From assembly GCA_026005055.1 (NCBI GenBank), contig BPKI01000001.1, forward strand, positions 682,001-746,000: a stretch of 64,000 nt of DNA, given 5' to 3'. Every line of letters begins with the position of its first letter. Position 1 is the first letter of the stretch. The position numbers were made by a program, and so were the translations under genes. Of the stretch, positions 27,944 to 38,681 are shown piece by piece. The notes under the pieces are model-generated. The model ran no database searches and was not told the origin of the DNA. It worked only from the letters and a program-made list of their open reading frames with translations. The DNA comes from Lysobacterales bacterium. Lineage in GTDB: Bacteria > Pseudomonadota > Gammaproteobacteria > Xanthomonadales > BPKI01.

Positions 27944-28261
27944 ATGGCAACTCGCAATACGGAACTCGTGGCGTCCGGTGTCAACGTGCTGCTTGGCGCC
28001 GGCATCGTACTCGTCGCTCTGATCAATCTCGGCAAGTTCTTCGAGGGATTTAGTACCGCTGGCGAGATGAAGGGCATGATCCTGACCGCTTACCTCGGCG
28101 TCTGGGCGCTCGCCGTCGGCGCGATCTGGTCGGGTGTGCGCGGGGCCATGGCGGCGATGGCGGATCGGCCGACGGCAGAGACGGCCCAGATTGGGCTTCT
28201 CCAGCTGATCGCGGCGATCGCGCTCGCGGTTGCTTTCCTCGCCGGTTACGCGGCGTTCTGA
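27944..28261 (+). CDS. Small integral membrane protein, unknown function
   Basis: A 105-residue protein with three predicted transmembrane helices: about 12-32 ('[21 protein letters not shown]'-type), about 42-64 and about 80-102. GAGG lies 9 nt before ATG 27944. I do not recognise a family. It is followed 22 bp later by a second small membrane gene on the same strand, and both sit between hmgA and hpd but on the opposite strand. Membership of the tyrosine pathway is therefore not implied by strand. Its start is 1 bp away from the hmgA start as called. Confidence 0.72.
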   Translation: MATRNTELVASGVNVLLGAGIVLVALINLGKFFEGFSTAGEMKGMILTAYLGVWALAVGAIWSGVRGAMAAMADRPTAETAQIGLLQLIAAIALAVAFLAGYAAF

Positions 28262-28283
28262 TCTTCGCGGGAGGTTTGCATCC

Positions 28284-28622
28284 ATGATCACCGCCACGAT
28301 TTTCCTCCAGCTTTTGAGCGCCGCGCTGCTCGGCTTCTGCTGGATCATGTACCTCGATAACTTCTGGGGCATGATCAAAGACTCGCTCGCCTTCGCCTTG
28401 ACCTATCTCGCCACCGGGGTCTTCGCGGTGTGCTGGTTCCTGATCGGGCTGAAGCGCTTCCAGCGCTGGCGGGCGGGCGAGTCGGTGGCCGCCGGCCGCG
28501 AACCCATCGCCGAACTGATCATGGCCATCGGTATTGCGCTGGCGATCATCGGCGCCGTCCAGATCGCAGGGCCTTTTTCCTTCGTTTTCGGCGGCGGTTT
28601 TGGCCGCATGCGCTTCTTCTGA
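28284..28622 (+). CDS. Small integral membrane protein, unknown function
   Basis: A 112-residue protein with three predicted transmembrane helices (about 5-27, 33-55, 77-101) and a Gly/Phe-rich C-terminus ending 'GGGFGRMRFF'. GGGAGG lies about 9 nt before ATG 28284. The frame is open upstream, but the ribosome site and the start of hydrophobicity support this ATG. No family recognised. Probably co-transcribed with the preceding small membrane gene. It is convergent with hpd, whose stop lies 21 bp downstream. Confidence 0.72.
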   Translation: MITATIFLQLLSAALLGFCWIMYLDNFWGMIKDSLAFALTYLATGVFAVCWFLIGLKRFQRWRAGESVAAGREPIAELIMAIGIALAIIGAVQIAGPFSFVFGGGFGRMRFF

Positions 28623-28643
28623 GCTTCGCGGTGGGCCGGGGGG

Positions 28644-29726
28644 TCAGAGCACCCCCCGGCGCATTTGATCGCGCTCGATCGATTCGAAGAGGGCCTGGAA
28701 GTTGCCCTCGCCGAATCCCTCGTTGCCCTTGCGCTGGATGATCTCGAAGAAGATCGGCCCGATCACGTTCTGAGTGAAGATCTGCAAGAGGAGCTTTTTC
28801 TTGGTCTCCGGATCGGCGTCGATGAGAATCCGGTTGCGATGGAGCCGCTCGAGGTCTTCGCCGTGGCCAGGGATGCGCTCGTCGATCATTTCGTAATAGG
28901 TGTCGGGGGTGTCGAGGAACGCGATACCCGCCGCGCGCATCTGCTCGACGGTGGCGTAGATGTCCTCGGTGAAGCAGGCGATGTGCTGGATGCCTTCGCC
29001 TTTGTACTGCTCCAGGTACTCGTTGATCTGGCTCTTGGGATCGGAGGACTGGTTGAGAGGGATGCGCACGATCCCGTCCGGCGCGGTCATCGCCTTGGAG
29101 ACCAGCCCGGTCTTGACCCCCTTGATGTCGAAGTAGCGGATTTCGCGGAAGTTGAAGAGCTTTTCGTAGTACTCCGCCCACTTCTCCATGTTGCCGAAGT
29201 AGAGATTGTGGGTGAGGTGGTCGATGAAGGTCAGGCCGAAACCTTTGGGGTGGAGCTCGGAGCCGGGGACTCGCTCGAAGCCGCGGTAGATCGAGGCATC
29301 CTCGAGGTAGTCATCCACCAGGTAGAGCATCGCCCCGCCGATCGCCTCGATCACCGGCCGGTCCACGGCCCGCGTCGCTTCCCCGGGGTGTGCCTTGCCG
29401 CCCTTGCTCAACACCTGCTCGCGCACCCAGGCGGCCGGTTTCTGGAAGCGAATGGCGAAACCGCAGGCGCAAGGACCATGCTCGCGCGCGAACTCGGCGG
29501 CGAAGCTCTCAGGATCCTCGTTGATGAGGAAATCCACCCGGCCTTGACGATAGACCGTGATCGGACGCTCGCGGTGGCGATAGACGGCCTCAAAGCCCAT
29601 CTGCCGGAACAGCCGGTGCAGCGATTCCGGCTCGGGGGAGGCGAACTCGACGAACTGAAAGCCGTCGATGCCCATCGGGTTCTCGAAGGTGGTCGGCTGC
29701 ATGCCGAGCTGCGGCTGTGCGCTCAT
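28644..29726 (-). CDS. hpd: 4-hydroxyphenylpyruvate dioxygenase
   Basis: Converts 4-hydroxyphenylpyruvate to homogentisate, the entry to the pathway whose later enzymes are encoded by hmgA, fahA and maiA nearby. From ATG 29726 (AGGAG upstream) the protein is 360 residues with two vicinal-oxygen-chelate halves. The iron site is the usual 2-His-1-Glu: His in 'FIDHLTHNLYFGNM', His in 'GEGIQHIACFTEDIY', Glu in 'IGPIFFEIIQRKGNEGFGEGNFQALFESIE'. That last stretch is also the HPPD C-terminal signature. The frame-open extension to 29801 crosses the palindromic operator and was rejected. Confidence 0.95.
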   Translation of the reverse strand: MSAQPQLGMQPTTFENPMGIDGFQFVEFASPEPESLHRLFRQMGFEAVYRHRERPITVYRQGRVDFLINEDPESFAAEFAREHGPCACGFAIRFQKPAAWVREQVLSKGGKAHPGEATRAVDRPVIEAIGGAMLYLVDDYLEDASIYRGFERVPGSELHPKGFGLTFIDHLTHNLYFGNMEKWAEYYEKLFNFREIRYFDIKGVKTGLVSKAMTAPDGIVRIPLNQSSDPKSQINEYLEQYKGEGIQHIACFTEDIYATVEQMRAAGIAFLDTPDTYYEMIDERIPGHGEDLERLHRNRILIDADPETKKKLLLQIFTQNVIGPIFFEIIQRKGNEGFGEGNFQALFESIERDQMRRGVL

Positions 29727-29757
29727 CGCTCGCTCCTGGGAGAAGAGGATTGCCGGT

Positions 29758-29777
29758 AGTATAGTTTCAAATGAAAC
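29758..29777. promoter_or_regulatory. Palindromic operator in the hpd-marR intergenic region
   Basis: GTTTCA-AA-TGAAAC (29764-29777) is a 14-bp inverted repeat with perfect 6-bp arms, the size expected for a MarR-family dimer. It directly abuts a minus-strand -10 hexamer TATACT (reading 29763-29758), so it occupies the spacer of the hpd promoter. It lies 23 bp before the marR-like ATG. Repression of hpd by the adjacent regulator is the natural inference. Confidence 0.75.
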
Positions 29778-29799
29778 CATTTGCACTGCGCGCCGCAAC

Positions 29800-30303
29800 A
29801 TGAGCGATTCCGGCGAGCTTGTGCTCGAGCGCTTCCTGCCCTACCGCCTGTCGGTGCTTTCCAACCGGATGTCCCAGGCGCTTGCTCGCTTCTACGCCGA
29901 GCGTTTCGACCTTTCCATCACCGAGTGGCGAGTGCTCGCGGTGCTCGCTCGGCATCCCGGTATCTCGGCCAACGAGGTCGCTGAGCGCACCGCGATGGAC
30001 AAGGTGGCGGTCAGCCGAGCGGTGCGCAGGCTGCTGACCTCAGGGCGGCTGCTTCGCGATGTCGACGATGGCGACCGGCGCCGCTCGCGCCTGCGGCTGA
30101 GCGAGAAAGGCGCCGCGATCTACCGCCTGATCGCACCGCTCGCACTCGACTTCGAGCGGCGACTGCTCGCGCTGCTCTCGCCGGAAGACCAGCGGCGGCT
30201 CGATCGCGCGCTCGAGCGACTCGCTGCCCAGGACCTCGAAGCCCTGGTGGCCTCCTGTGCCGAGGACGCCAAGCTCAGCGAACGCCGTGCATCAGGCGGT
30301 TGA
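29800..30303 (+). CDS. MarR-family transcriptional regulator
   Basis: A 167-residue winged-helix regulator. The MarR core is clear: 'LSITEWRVLAVLARHPGISANEVAER' (helices 2-3), the recognition helix 'MDKVAVSRAVRRLLTSGRL', and the wing 'RDVDDGDRRRSRLRLSEKGAAIY'. It is divergent from hpd with a palindrome in between, which makes it the probable repressor of tyrosine degradation and of itself. The likely ligand is a pathway intermediate such as homogentisate or hydroxyphenylpyruvate (inference). The start at ATG 29800 lacks a strong ribosome site. The 3' end overlaps the convergent transporter gene by 29 bp. Confidence 0.9.
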   Translation: MSDSGELVLERFLPYRLSVLSNRMSQALARFYAERFDLSITEWRVLAVLARHPGISANEVAERTAMDKVAVSRAVRRLLTSGRLLRDVDDGDRRRSRLRLSEKGAAIYRLIAPLALDFERRLLALLSPEDQRRLDRALERLAAQDLEALVASCAEDAKLSERRASGG

Positions 30304-31837
30304 TCAGCGGCGCGGCGAGGAAAAAGAGCGCGGCAAAAGCGATCCCCACCAGGAACAGGCTATGGAAAGCCTCGTTGTACTGGGCGAGGGTTCCGGCCTG
30401 CTCGCCGACGCCGCCGACGGTGTAGGCGGCGATGCGCCCGGCGAGGAAATTGGCCATGGCGATCGAGAGGAACCAGCCGCCCATGGCCAGGCCCGTCTCT
30501 TCGGGCTTGGCGAGCTTCGTCACCATCGCAAGTCCGATCGGCGAGAGGCAGAGCTCGCCCATGGTGTGGAGCAGATAGGCGAGGGTCAGCCACTCCCAGC
30601 CGACCCGGCCATCCTCACCCACGAAATGGGTCCCCGCCAGGACCAGCGCGTAGAAGCCCAGGGCCGCCCCGGCCAGTCCGAGCGCGAACTTGCGCGGGAT
30701 CGAAGGATTCCAGCCGCTGCGGTCAAGCCGCACCCACAGGCTCGCGAAGATCGGCGCGAGCAGAATGATGAAGATCGGGTTGACCGCCTGGAAGGTCTCG
30801 AAGGTCGGCTGCCAGCCGAAGATCGCCACATCGGGCATGCGCACGTGGTCGCGGGCGAGGAAGTTGAGGGAGCTTCCCGCCTGCTCGAACAGCGACCAGA
30901 ACAGCACGTTGGCGAGGAAGAGGATCAGCATCGCGAGGTAGCGATCGCGCTGCTCGGGCGAGGTGCGGATCCCGCTCCAGAGGAAATAGCCGATGAGCGC
31001 GAGCATGAGCGCGATGAGGAGCGCTCCGAGCAAATCGGAGTTGCCAAGGAGCACATAGACCGGCACCGTGAGCGCGGCCATGCCGAGCGTCACCAAGAGG
31101 AGGTCGCTCAGCGGCTTCTGGCGACTTCCCGGCACCGCGCCGACCCGACCGAGCCAGGCCTTGAAGACCTGGAACATCATCAGGCCGAAGAGCATCCCGA
31201 TCGCCGCGGTGAAGAAGCCCCAACGGTAGCCGAACATCTGCCCGACGATCGAGGCGCAGACGATGGGCGCGAGGAAGGCGCCGGCGTTGATGCCCATGTA
31301 GAAGATGGTGAAGCCGGCATCGCGCCGCGGATCTCCGGGGGCGTAGAGCTGGCCGACCATCGTCGAGATGTTGGGTTTGAACAGCCCGTTGCCGACGACG
31401 ATGAAGGCCAGGCCGAAAAGGAAGGTGGTGAGGTCGGGCGCCATCAGCATGAACAGCCCGATGGCCATCAGCACCCCGCCGAGCAGGATGGCGCGCTGGT
31501 AGCCGAGGATGCGATCGGCGATGAAGCCGCCGAGGATGCCGGTCATGTACACCATCGCGGTGTAGCCGCCGTAGGTGAGCGAGGCCTGCTCATAGGCTTT
31601 GTCCGGCGCGAGCTGAGCGAAGAAGGCGCTCGCCACGTGCACCGCGAGCATCGCCCGCATGCCGTAGTAGCTGAAGCGCTCCCAGAACTCGGTGCCGAAC
31701 AGGTTCCACAACGCACGCGGGTGGCCGAGGAACTCACCCGGCGGCGGTGGGACGAAGCCATTGCGCTCGGCGATCGAGATTTCCGGCGGCTCCGGTTCGG
31801 CGAGAGCAGGCGATTGCGGCGGACGGCTGGAAGACAT
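30275..31837 (-). CDS. POT/PTR2-family proton-dependent oligopeptide transporter
   Basis: A 520-residue inner-membrane MFS transporter of the peptide:H+ symporter family, importing di- and tripeptides. Family signatures: 'FGTEFWERFSYYGMRAML' (the ExxERFxYYG motif) at the N-terminus, 'GGFIADRILGYQRAILLGG', the PTR2 motif 'FYMGINAGAFLAPIVC', and 'GELCLSPIGLAMVTKLA'. About 14 hydrophobic segments are evident. It lies downstream of tryptophan 2,3-dioxygenase on the same strand (about 100 bp gap), which fits growth on peptides and amino acids. It overlaps marR at the 3' end by 29 bp. Confidence 0.93.
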   Translation of the reverse strand: MSSSRPPQSPALAEPEPPEISIAERNGFVPPPPGEFLGHPRALWNLFGTEFWERFSYYGMRAMLAVHVASAFFAQLAPDKAYEQASLTYGGYTAMVYMTGILGGFIADRILGYQRAILLGGVLMAIGLFMLMAPDLTTFLFGLAFIVVGNGLFKPNISTMVGQLYAPGDPRRDAGFTIFYMGINAGAFLAPIVCASIVGQMFGYRWGFFTAAIGMLFGLMMFQVFKAWLGRVGAVPGSRQKPLSDLLLVTLGMAALTVPVYVLLGNSDLLGALLIALMLALIGYFLWSGIRTSPEQRDRYLAMLILFLANVLFWSLFEQAGSSLNFLARDHVRMPDVAIFGWQPTFETFQAVNPIFIILLAPIFASLWVRLDRSGWNPSIPRKFALGLAGAALGFYALVLAGTHFVGEDGRVGWEWLTLAYLLHTMGELCLSPIGLAMVTKLAKPEETGLAMGGWFLSIAMANFLAGRIAAYTVGGVGEQAGTLAQYNEAFHSLFLVGIAFAALFFLAAPLINRLMHGVR

Positions 31838-31938
31838 GTCACCCCCTCGATGTCATGGCGTTCGTGGATGGACCGCCCCGGCCCCCGAAGCCGCAGGCGG
31901 GCCAAAGGCTCGCAGGGTCGGGATGGTTTCGCAAGTCC

Positions 31939-32787
31939 TCATAGCTCGGTCCGGACCGCGATGAGCTCGGGAAAGAAGCGAAGCTCGAGGGCCTGCTTGA
32001 GGAAGGCATAACCCGAAGACCCGCCCGTGCCCTTCTTGTGCCCGATGATGCGCTCGACGATCTTGAGGTGCCGGAAACGCCAAAGCTGAAAGTTCTCCTC
32101 GAGATCGACCAGCGATTCGCTGACGTGGTACGCATCCCAGTGCCGTTCGCGTTCGCGATAGATGCGAACGAGCACGGGGACGAGCTCGGGGCAGAAGGTA
32201 TGCGGCTCGCGCAGATCGCGTTCGAGCAGAGCGCTTGGCACGGGATGCCCGAGGCGGTGGAGCCAGCGCAGGAAGGCATCGTAGAGGGTCGGCGCCTCGA
32301 GGGCCTCGCGCAGCCGCGCCTGAGCGCGCGGATCGTAAGCGAAGACCTCGAGCATCGCCTCGTCCTTGTTGCCGAGGAGGAACTCGAAGAGCCGGTACTG
32401 CAGGGACTGAAAGCCGGAAGCGGGGCCGAGCACGTGGCGAAACTCCATGTACTCCGCAGGCGTGAGCGTTTCGAGCACCGCCCACATCTCGAAAAGCTGC
32501 CGCTGCACCTGCTTGATCCGCGCCAGCGCCTTGGTGGCGGGGCCAGGCAGATCGCGGTCCAGCCACGCGATCGCCGCCTCGAGTTCATGCAGGATCAGCT
32601 TGAACCATAGTTCCGCCACCTGGTGTTGGATGATGAACAACAGCTCGTCGTGGTGCGGCGGCTGCGAACGCGGATGCTGGGCCGAGAGCAGAGTGGCGAG
32701 ATCGAGATAGCGATCGTAGGTCAGACGCTCGGCGAGATCGCGGGCGATGCCGCCTTCGAGGGGGCGGCGGCCAGAGAGGTCCTGCAT
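31939..32787 (-). CDS. kynA: Tryptophan 2,3-dioxygenase
   Basis: A heme enzyme that opens the indole ring of tryptophan to N-formylkynurenine, the first step of the kynurenine route. The 282-residue protein shows the TDO signatures '[13 protein letters not shown]', '[25 protein letters not shown]', '[25 protein letters not shown]', '[16 protein letters not shown]' and the C-terminal '[12 protein letters not shown]'. The heme-ligand histidine is in the '[19 protein letters not shown]' region. ATG 32787 has AGGGG upstream. No other kynurenine-pathway genes are in the window. Confidence 0.95.
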   Translation of the reverse strand: MQDLSGRRPLEGGIARDLAERLTYDRYLDLATLLSAQHPRSQPPHHDELLFIIQHQVAELWFKLILHELEAAIAWLDRDLPGPATKALARIKQVQRQLFEMWAVLETLTPAEYMEFRHVLGPASGFQSLQYRLFEFLLGNKDEAMLEVFAYDPRAQARLREALEAPTLYDAFLRWLHRLGHPVPSALLERDLREPHTFCPELVPVLVRIYRERERHWDAYHVSESLVDLEENFQLWRFRHLKIVERIIGHKKGTGGSSGYAFLKQALELRFFPELIAVRTEL

Positions 32788-32909
32788 GGGTCCCCTTCGA
32801 CGGAAGTGAACGGAGGATACTACCAGCGCCGCCGAGGCTGTCACGGCACCGCCAAGCGCCTGGGCTAAACTCTTTCGACCTTCCGAATAGACCTCGCCCA
32901 GGGGATCTC

Positions 32910-35900
32910 ATGCCCTTCGCCTTGCGACTACTTCTCCTCCTCGGTTCCCTCGTCTTCGCCTCCGGCCTCGCCGCCCAGACTTCGCTCTCTGCGGTCGGCT
33001 CGTCGGTGCACCAAAACTTCGACGGCCTGGCGAGCAGCGGCACCGGCATCCCATGGACGGACAATGCGACCGTACCCGGCTGGTACAGCAACCTCGCCAC
33101 CTACAGCACCAGCAACGGCAGTTCCACGGCTGGGGCGCTTTATAGCTTCGGTTCCACCGGCAACGGCGAACGCGCGCTCGGCTCGCTCGCCTCTGGCAGC
33201 ACCGGCACGATCATCTATGCCTGGCGGCTGGTCAACAACACCGGCCAGCCCCTCGATGCCTTGCGCATCGCCTATGTCGGCGAACAGTGGCGCGCGGCCA
33301 ACACCAGTTCCCAGACGCTGTTCTTCGAGTATCAAGTGGCCGCCCCTGGGGTGATCACCGATGCGGATTCGCCTTCGACCGGCTGGCTGCCGCTGGCGGC
33401 ACTCGATTTTCCGAGCGTGCTGAACGCCACGTCGGGCACGCTGAACGGCAATCTCGATGCCAACCGGCGGATGCTGGTCGCGCTGCTTTCGGTGAACGTC
33501 CCGGCGGGACATGAGATCTGGCTGCGCTGGCGCGATGCGGATGATTCCGGCAGCGATCATGGCTTCGCCATCGATCACGTGACGGTCACCCCGCTCATCG
33601 CGCCGGCCAGCGCCCTCGATTCGCTTTGCGAGGTACAGTCCTCGGGATTCCTGCCCTCGCCCCGCCTTGGCCACACCGTTCAGGTGGAGGGCATCGTCAC
33701 CGCGATCATCGGTAACGGCTTCTTCGTCCAATACGCCGATGCGGAGCGCGCCGGGGATCCGGCCTGCACCGCGAGCGCTTCGAGCGGCGTTTTTTCGTTC
33801 CGGGGTAGCGGCTATTCGAATGCCCCCACGGTCACCGTCGGCGATCGCGTTCGGTTGCGCGGGGTGGTCACCGAGTTCCTGCCGGCCTCGGCACAGGATC
33901 AGTTCGTGCTCCGCCAGCTCACGGCGACCGGAGCCTCCGGCGGCCAGCAGGTCTTGGCCTCGTCGCAGCCGTTGCCGACGCCGGTGGCGCTTTCTGCGAC
34001 GAGCGATCTTGCGCCTGGCATCGCCCCCGATCACCTCTATCGCTACCTCGGCATGCGGGTGGCCTTGCCTTCGATGCGGGTGGGCGGTCCGGGACTTGGC
34101 AGCATCGATCAGGCCAATGCGACGGCGACCGCGACGGGTGTGTTCTTTGCCTATCCGAGCGTGCATCCGCGGCCCTTCCGCGAACTCGGTCACGATGCGG
34201 TCGATGCCCTGATCAACGTGGTGCCCTTCCCGCCTGCGGTGAATCCGCCGCTGTTCGACGGCAATGCGGAGGTGCTCCGCATCGAAAGCGCCGCCCAGGT
34301 CGGTGCGCAGCTGCTCGATCCGGAGGTCGGTACGACCATCGACGGGCTGGCCGGGGTCCTGCACTACGGTTTCAAGCGCTTCACCCTCGCGCCCGATCCG
34401 GGGCTCAGTCTCACCATCGGTACCTCCGGGACGGTACAGCCTCAGGGGGTACCGCCGCGCGCGTACGAACAGTTCACCATCGCGAGCTTCAACGTCCTGA
34501 ACCTCGAGGATGCCCCGCCCCTGACCGCGACCGCCCTCGGCCGTCGCCTCGACACGCTCTCGCGTGCGATCTGCGAGCGTTTGGGCACGCCCGACCTCGT
34601 CGGTTTGATCGAGGTCGGCAATCTGGCGGTGCTCGAGAAGCTGCGCGATGCGATCAACAACAATCAGTTCGGGCATTGCCCGAACAACCCCCAGTACAGC
34701 GCCCACTTCACACCGCCGACTTTCGCCGGCATGGGAACGGGCTATCTCATCGCGCGCTACGACGTCGATCCCGGACCGGGCACCCAGCCGCGGGTCAGCG
34801 GCACCCCCACCCCGATCGGTGAAACCGTGCCCTTCGCCACCCCGGTGACGCCGCCGACCGTGGCCGCCCTGTTCGACCGCCCGCCGTTCCTCCTCGAGGC
34901 CACGGTTCATCAGGACAACGGTGCGAGCTTCCCCCTCACCGTGCTGCTCAATCACCTGCGCTCGCTCTCGGGCATCGCCGATCCGACTCCGCCAAGCCCC
35001 ACCAGCCAGACCGGTCAGGAGGGCTGGCCGACCAACGGCCACCGGGTGCGCGAGAAGCGGGTGCAGGCCGCGGCCTGGCTCTCCGGCTGGATTCAGAACC
35101 GCCAGCAGAGCTTCCCGACGGTGCCGATCGTGGTGATGGGCGACCTCAATGCCTACGAGTTCTCCGACGGTTACGTGGACGTGGTGGGGATCATCAGCGG
35201 CAACCCAGCGCCCGCCAATCAGGTGCTGCTGCCGGCCTCGCAGATCGCGAGTGCCCCGCCGGTGGTGCCGGTGGTCCCCCCGCTTTCCAACCTGGTGGAT
35301 GCCTTGCCCGCGAGCCAGCGCTATAGCTTCAACTTCGCGGGCAACGCGCAAACCCTGGACCACATCCTGGTGAGCGCCGCCACCTTCTCGGCGGTGGATA
35401 CGCTCGGCGTGGCCTTCGCACGGATCAACTCAGATTTCGCCGTATCCAACTTCGCTACGCCGGCCGCCGGGCGGCGTGTCGCCGACCATGATCCGATCAT
35501 CGCCTACTTCGGCCCGCCCGGTTTCCGCTCGGCGGATCTGGCGGTGAGCGTGAGTGCCTTGGCCTCGCCGGTGCCGCCCTCGGCGGGCGCCCAGTACCAG
35601 GTGACGGTGAACAATCCGGGCCCGAACGCGGCCGAGAACGCGCAACTGACCCTCACCCTCTCGGGGCTGTGCGGCGGCTGCACCGCGAGCGTCACACCGC
35701 CTTCGGGCTGGAGCTGCTCCGCTTTCGCGCCGCAGGCGGGAAATCTGGTCGCGACCTGTACGCGCGCGGCGCTCCCCCTGGGTAGCGGCAACTTCACGGT
35801 GAGTGCCCAGCCGGCGTTCTCGCAGCACGGCGACACGATCACCCTGACCGGTCAAATCGCGAGTGCGACCGCGGACCGCACCTCGGGTGACAACCAAGCC

Positions 35901-35954
35901 AGCGCAGGGGTGCAGCTGCTGGGGGAAGCCGTCTTCGCCGATGGCTTCGAGTGA
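32910..35954 (+). CDS. Secreted ExeM/NucH-type extracellular endonuclease
   Basis: A 1014-residue exported nuclease. It has a signal peptide (about 1-23, ending 'SGLAAQ'), a lamin-tail/jelly-roll-like N-terminal region (about 30-230), an OB-fold region (about 240-430) and an endonuclease/exonuclease/phosphatase domain (about 520-870). The EEP residues are visible: Asn in 'IASFNVLNLEDA', Glu in 'DLVGLIEVGN', 'VVMGDLNAYEFSDGY', and the C-terminal 'ADHDPIIAYF' histidine. A DUF11-like beta domain follows (about 880-990), and the protein ends in EAVFADGFE. It probably degrades extracellular DNA for nutrients. The DGFE end resembles C-terminal tails that I recall from other secreted Xanthomonadales proteins. 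Confidence 0.9.
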   Translation: MPFALRLLLLLGSLVFASGLAAQTSLSAVGSSVHQNFDGLASSGTGIPWTDNATVPGWYSNLATYSTSNGSSTAGALYSFGSTGNGERALGSLASGSTGTIIYAWRLVNNTGQPLDALRIAYVGEQWRAANTSSQTLFFEYQVAAPGVITDADSPSTGWLPLAALDFPSVLNATSGTLNGNLDANRRMLVALLSVNVPAGHEIWLRWRDADDSGSDHGFAIDHVTVTPLIAPASALDSLCEVQSSGFLPSPRLGHTVQVEGIVTAIIGNGFFVQYADAERAGDPACTASASSGVFSFRGSGYSNAPTVTVGDRVRLRGVVTEFLPASAQDQFVLRQLTATGASGGQQVLASSQPLPTPVALSATSDLAPGIAPDHLYRYLGMRVALPSMRVGGPGLGSIDQANATATATGVFFAYPSVHPRPFRELGHDAVDALINVVPFPPAVNPPLFDGNAEVLRIESAAQVGAQLLDPEVGTTIDGLAGVLHYGFKRFTLAPDPGLSLTIGTSGTVQPQGVPPRAYEQFTIASFNVLNLEDAPPLTATALGRRLDTLSRAICERLGTPDLVGLIEVGNLAVLEKLRDAINNNQFGHCPNNPQYSAHFTPPTFAGMGTGYLIARYDVDPGPGTQPRVSGTPTPIGETVPFATPVTPPTVAALFDRPPFLLEATVHQDNGASFPLTVLLNHLRSLSGIADPTPPSPTSQTGQEGWPTNGHRVREKRVQAAAWLSGWIQNRQQSFPTVPIVVMGDLNAYEFSDGYVDVVGIISGNPAPANQVLLPASQIASAPPVVPVVPPLSNLVDALPASQRYSFNFAGNAQTLDHILVSAATFSAVDTLGVAFARINSDFAVSNFATPAAGRRVADHDPIIAYFGPPGFRSADLAVSVSALASPVPPSAGAQYQVTVNNPGPNAAENAQLTLTLSGLCGGCTASVTPPSGWSCSAFAPQAGNLVATCTRAALPLGSGNFTVSAQPAFSQHGDTITLTGQIASATADRTSGDNQASAGVQLLGEAVFADGFE

Positions 35955-35971
35955 TCCTCGAGGCCATCGGC
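35937..35971 (+). terminator. Long hairpin over the stop codon of the nuclease gene
   Basis: GCCGATGGC (35937-35945) pairs perfectly with GCCATCGGC (35963-35971). An inner CGAG/CTCG (35948-35951/35957-35960) extends the helix. The 5' arm encodes the last residues (ADGF) and the stop codon is in the loop. There is no U-tract, so it may be a factor-dependent terminator or an RNA 3'-end stabiliser rather than an intrinsic terminator. Confidence 0.5.
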
Positions 35972-36526
35972 GGGCGACGCGGCTAGAGCTTCCTCGGCCA
36001 TCGGCCCGGTCCGGCTCATCCAGGCATGTGCGCCTCGGGCGGTGACTCCAGACGCCTTTGGGCATGGGTAGATCAGGCTCACAGGCTCGAGGCGCGCCCT
36101 GGAACTTGGCTTGGCGATGGCTGGCGGGTCAGGCTTGCGCGCACGACGCCACGTGGAGCCGAATCACGGGCCGATGCCGGCGCCAATCGCCTTTCCGAAG
36201 AGGCTGAATGCCAGGCCCCGGGGGCTTTGGACCCACTCGCAGAAGCAGCTTCCATCCACCCGTAGGACGCTTCGGCTCATGCAGCGCGGGGCATGGGGGG
36301 CCTAGCGCGCGTGCACTCGGAGGTACTGGAAGAAGGCGCACGCGGCGGGGCCTCGGGGGGCGATGCACCGAAGCTTCGCCTTGACGCCCGCGAGCGATTC
36401 CTGGCGGGCGCGGCGCGGATGACGAGGATTTGATCCGACGGAGCTGAAGGCGTCCTCGGCGAGGGGGTGCGGCTGACACCGCAAGAAGAATCGGCCATGG
36501 ATGCTGCGGTGCATCACAAGATCTGC
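35972..36526. other. Intergenic stretch with no supported gene
   Basis: About 555 bp separate the nuclease hairpin from the promoter of the subtilisin gene. Open frames on both strands give Arg/Pro-rich peptides without domains or good ribosome sites, and none is supported. Base composition is close to that of the neighbours. No repeat or RNA gene was recognised. Confidence 0.5.
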
Positions 36527-36554
36527 TTGACAGCGTCGTTTGCCGTCGTAAAAG
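36527..36554 (+). promoter_or_regulatory. Promoter of the subtilisin-like protease gene
   Basis: Consensus -35 TTGACA (36527-36532), a 16-bp spacer and -10 TAAAAG (36549-36554, 4/6). The predicted leader before the protease start is about 115 nt. Confidence 0.55.
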
Positions 36555-36674
36555 AGTGAGCTTCATCACGGAGGGGTCGGCTTGAGTCCGATCGAACCGC
36601 CGCGGGCGAAGGGAGGTCCGCGGCAAGCCATCGCATCGAGTGTCCATATTCGTTTCTTCCGGGGGTCAACGATC

Positions 36675-38552
<1,878 letters not shown>

Positions 38553-38576
38553 GCCCTTCGCCGGCGCTTCACTCGC

Positions 38577-38606
38577 GATCCCCGGCCTTGGCCGGGGATC
38601 TTTTTT
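38577..38606 (+). terminator. Intrinsic terminator after the subtilisin gene
   Basis: A perfect 10-bp stem, GATCCCCGGC (38577-38586) with GCCGGGGATC (38591-38600), a CTTG tetraloop and TTTTTT (38601-38606). It starts 25 bp after the protease stop and is a textbook Rho-independent terminator. Confidence 0.95.
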
Positions 38607-38681
38607 GCGGAGCGACTCGAGGTGGCGGGAGATCCGGCTCGGGCTATCATGGCGCGGTTGGCTGCGGGGAGGAGGGCAAAT

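Noticed and set aside
32928-35363. Minus-strand open frame of 811 codons
   Set aside because: Antisense to the ExeM/NucH nuclease, which has clear domains and a signal peptide.
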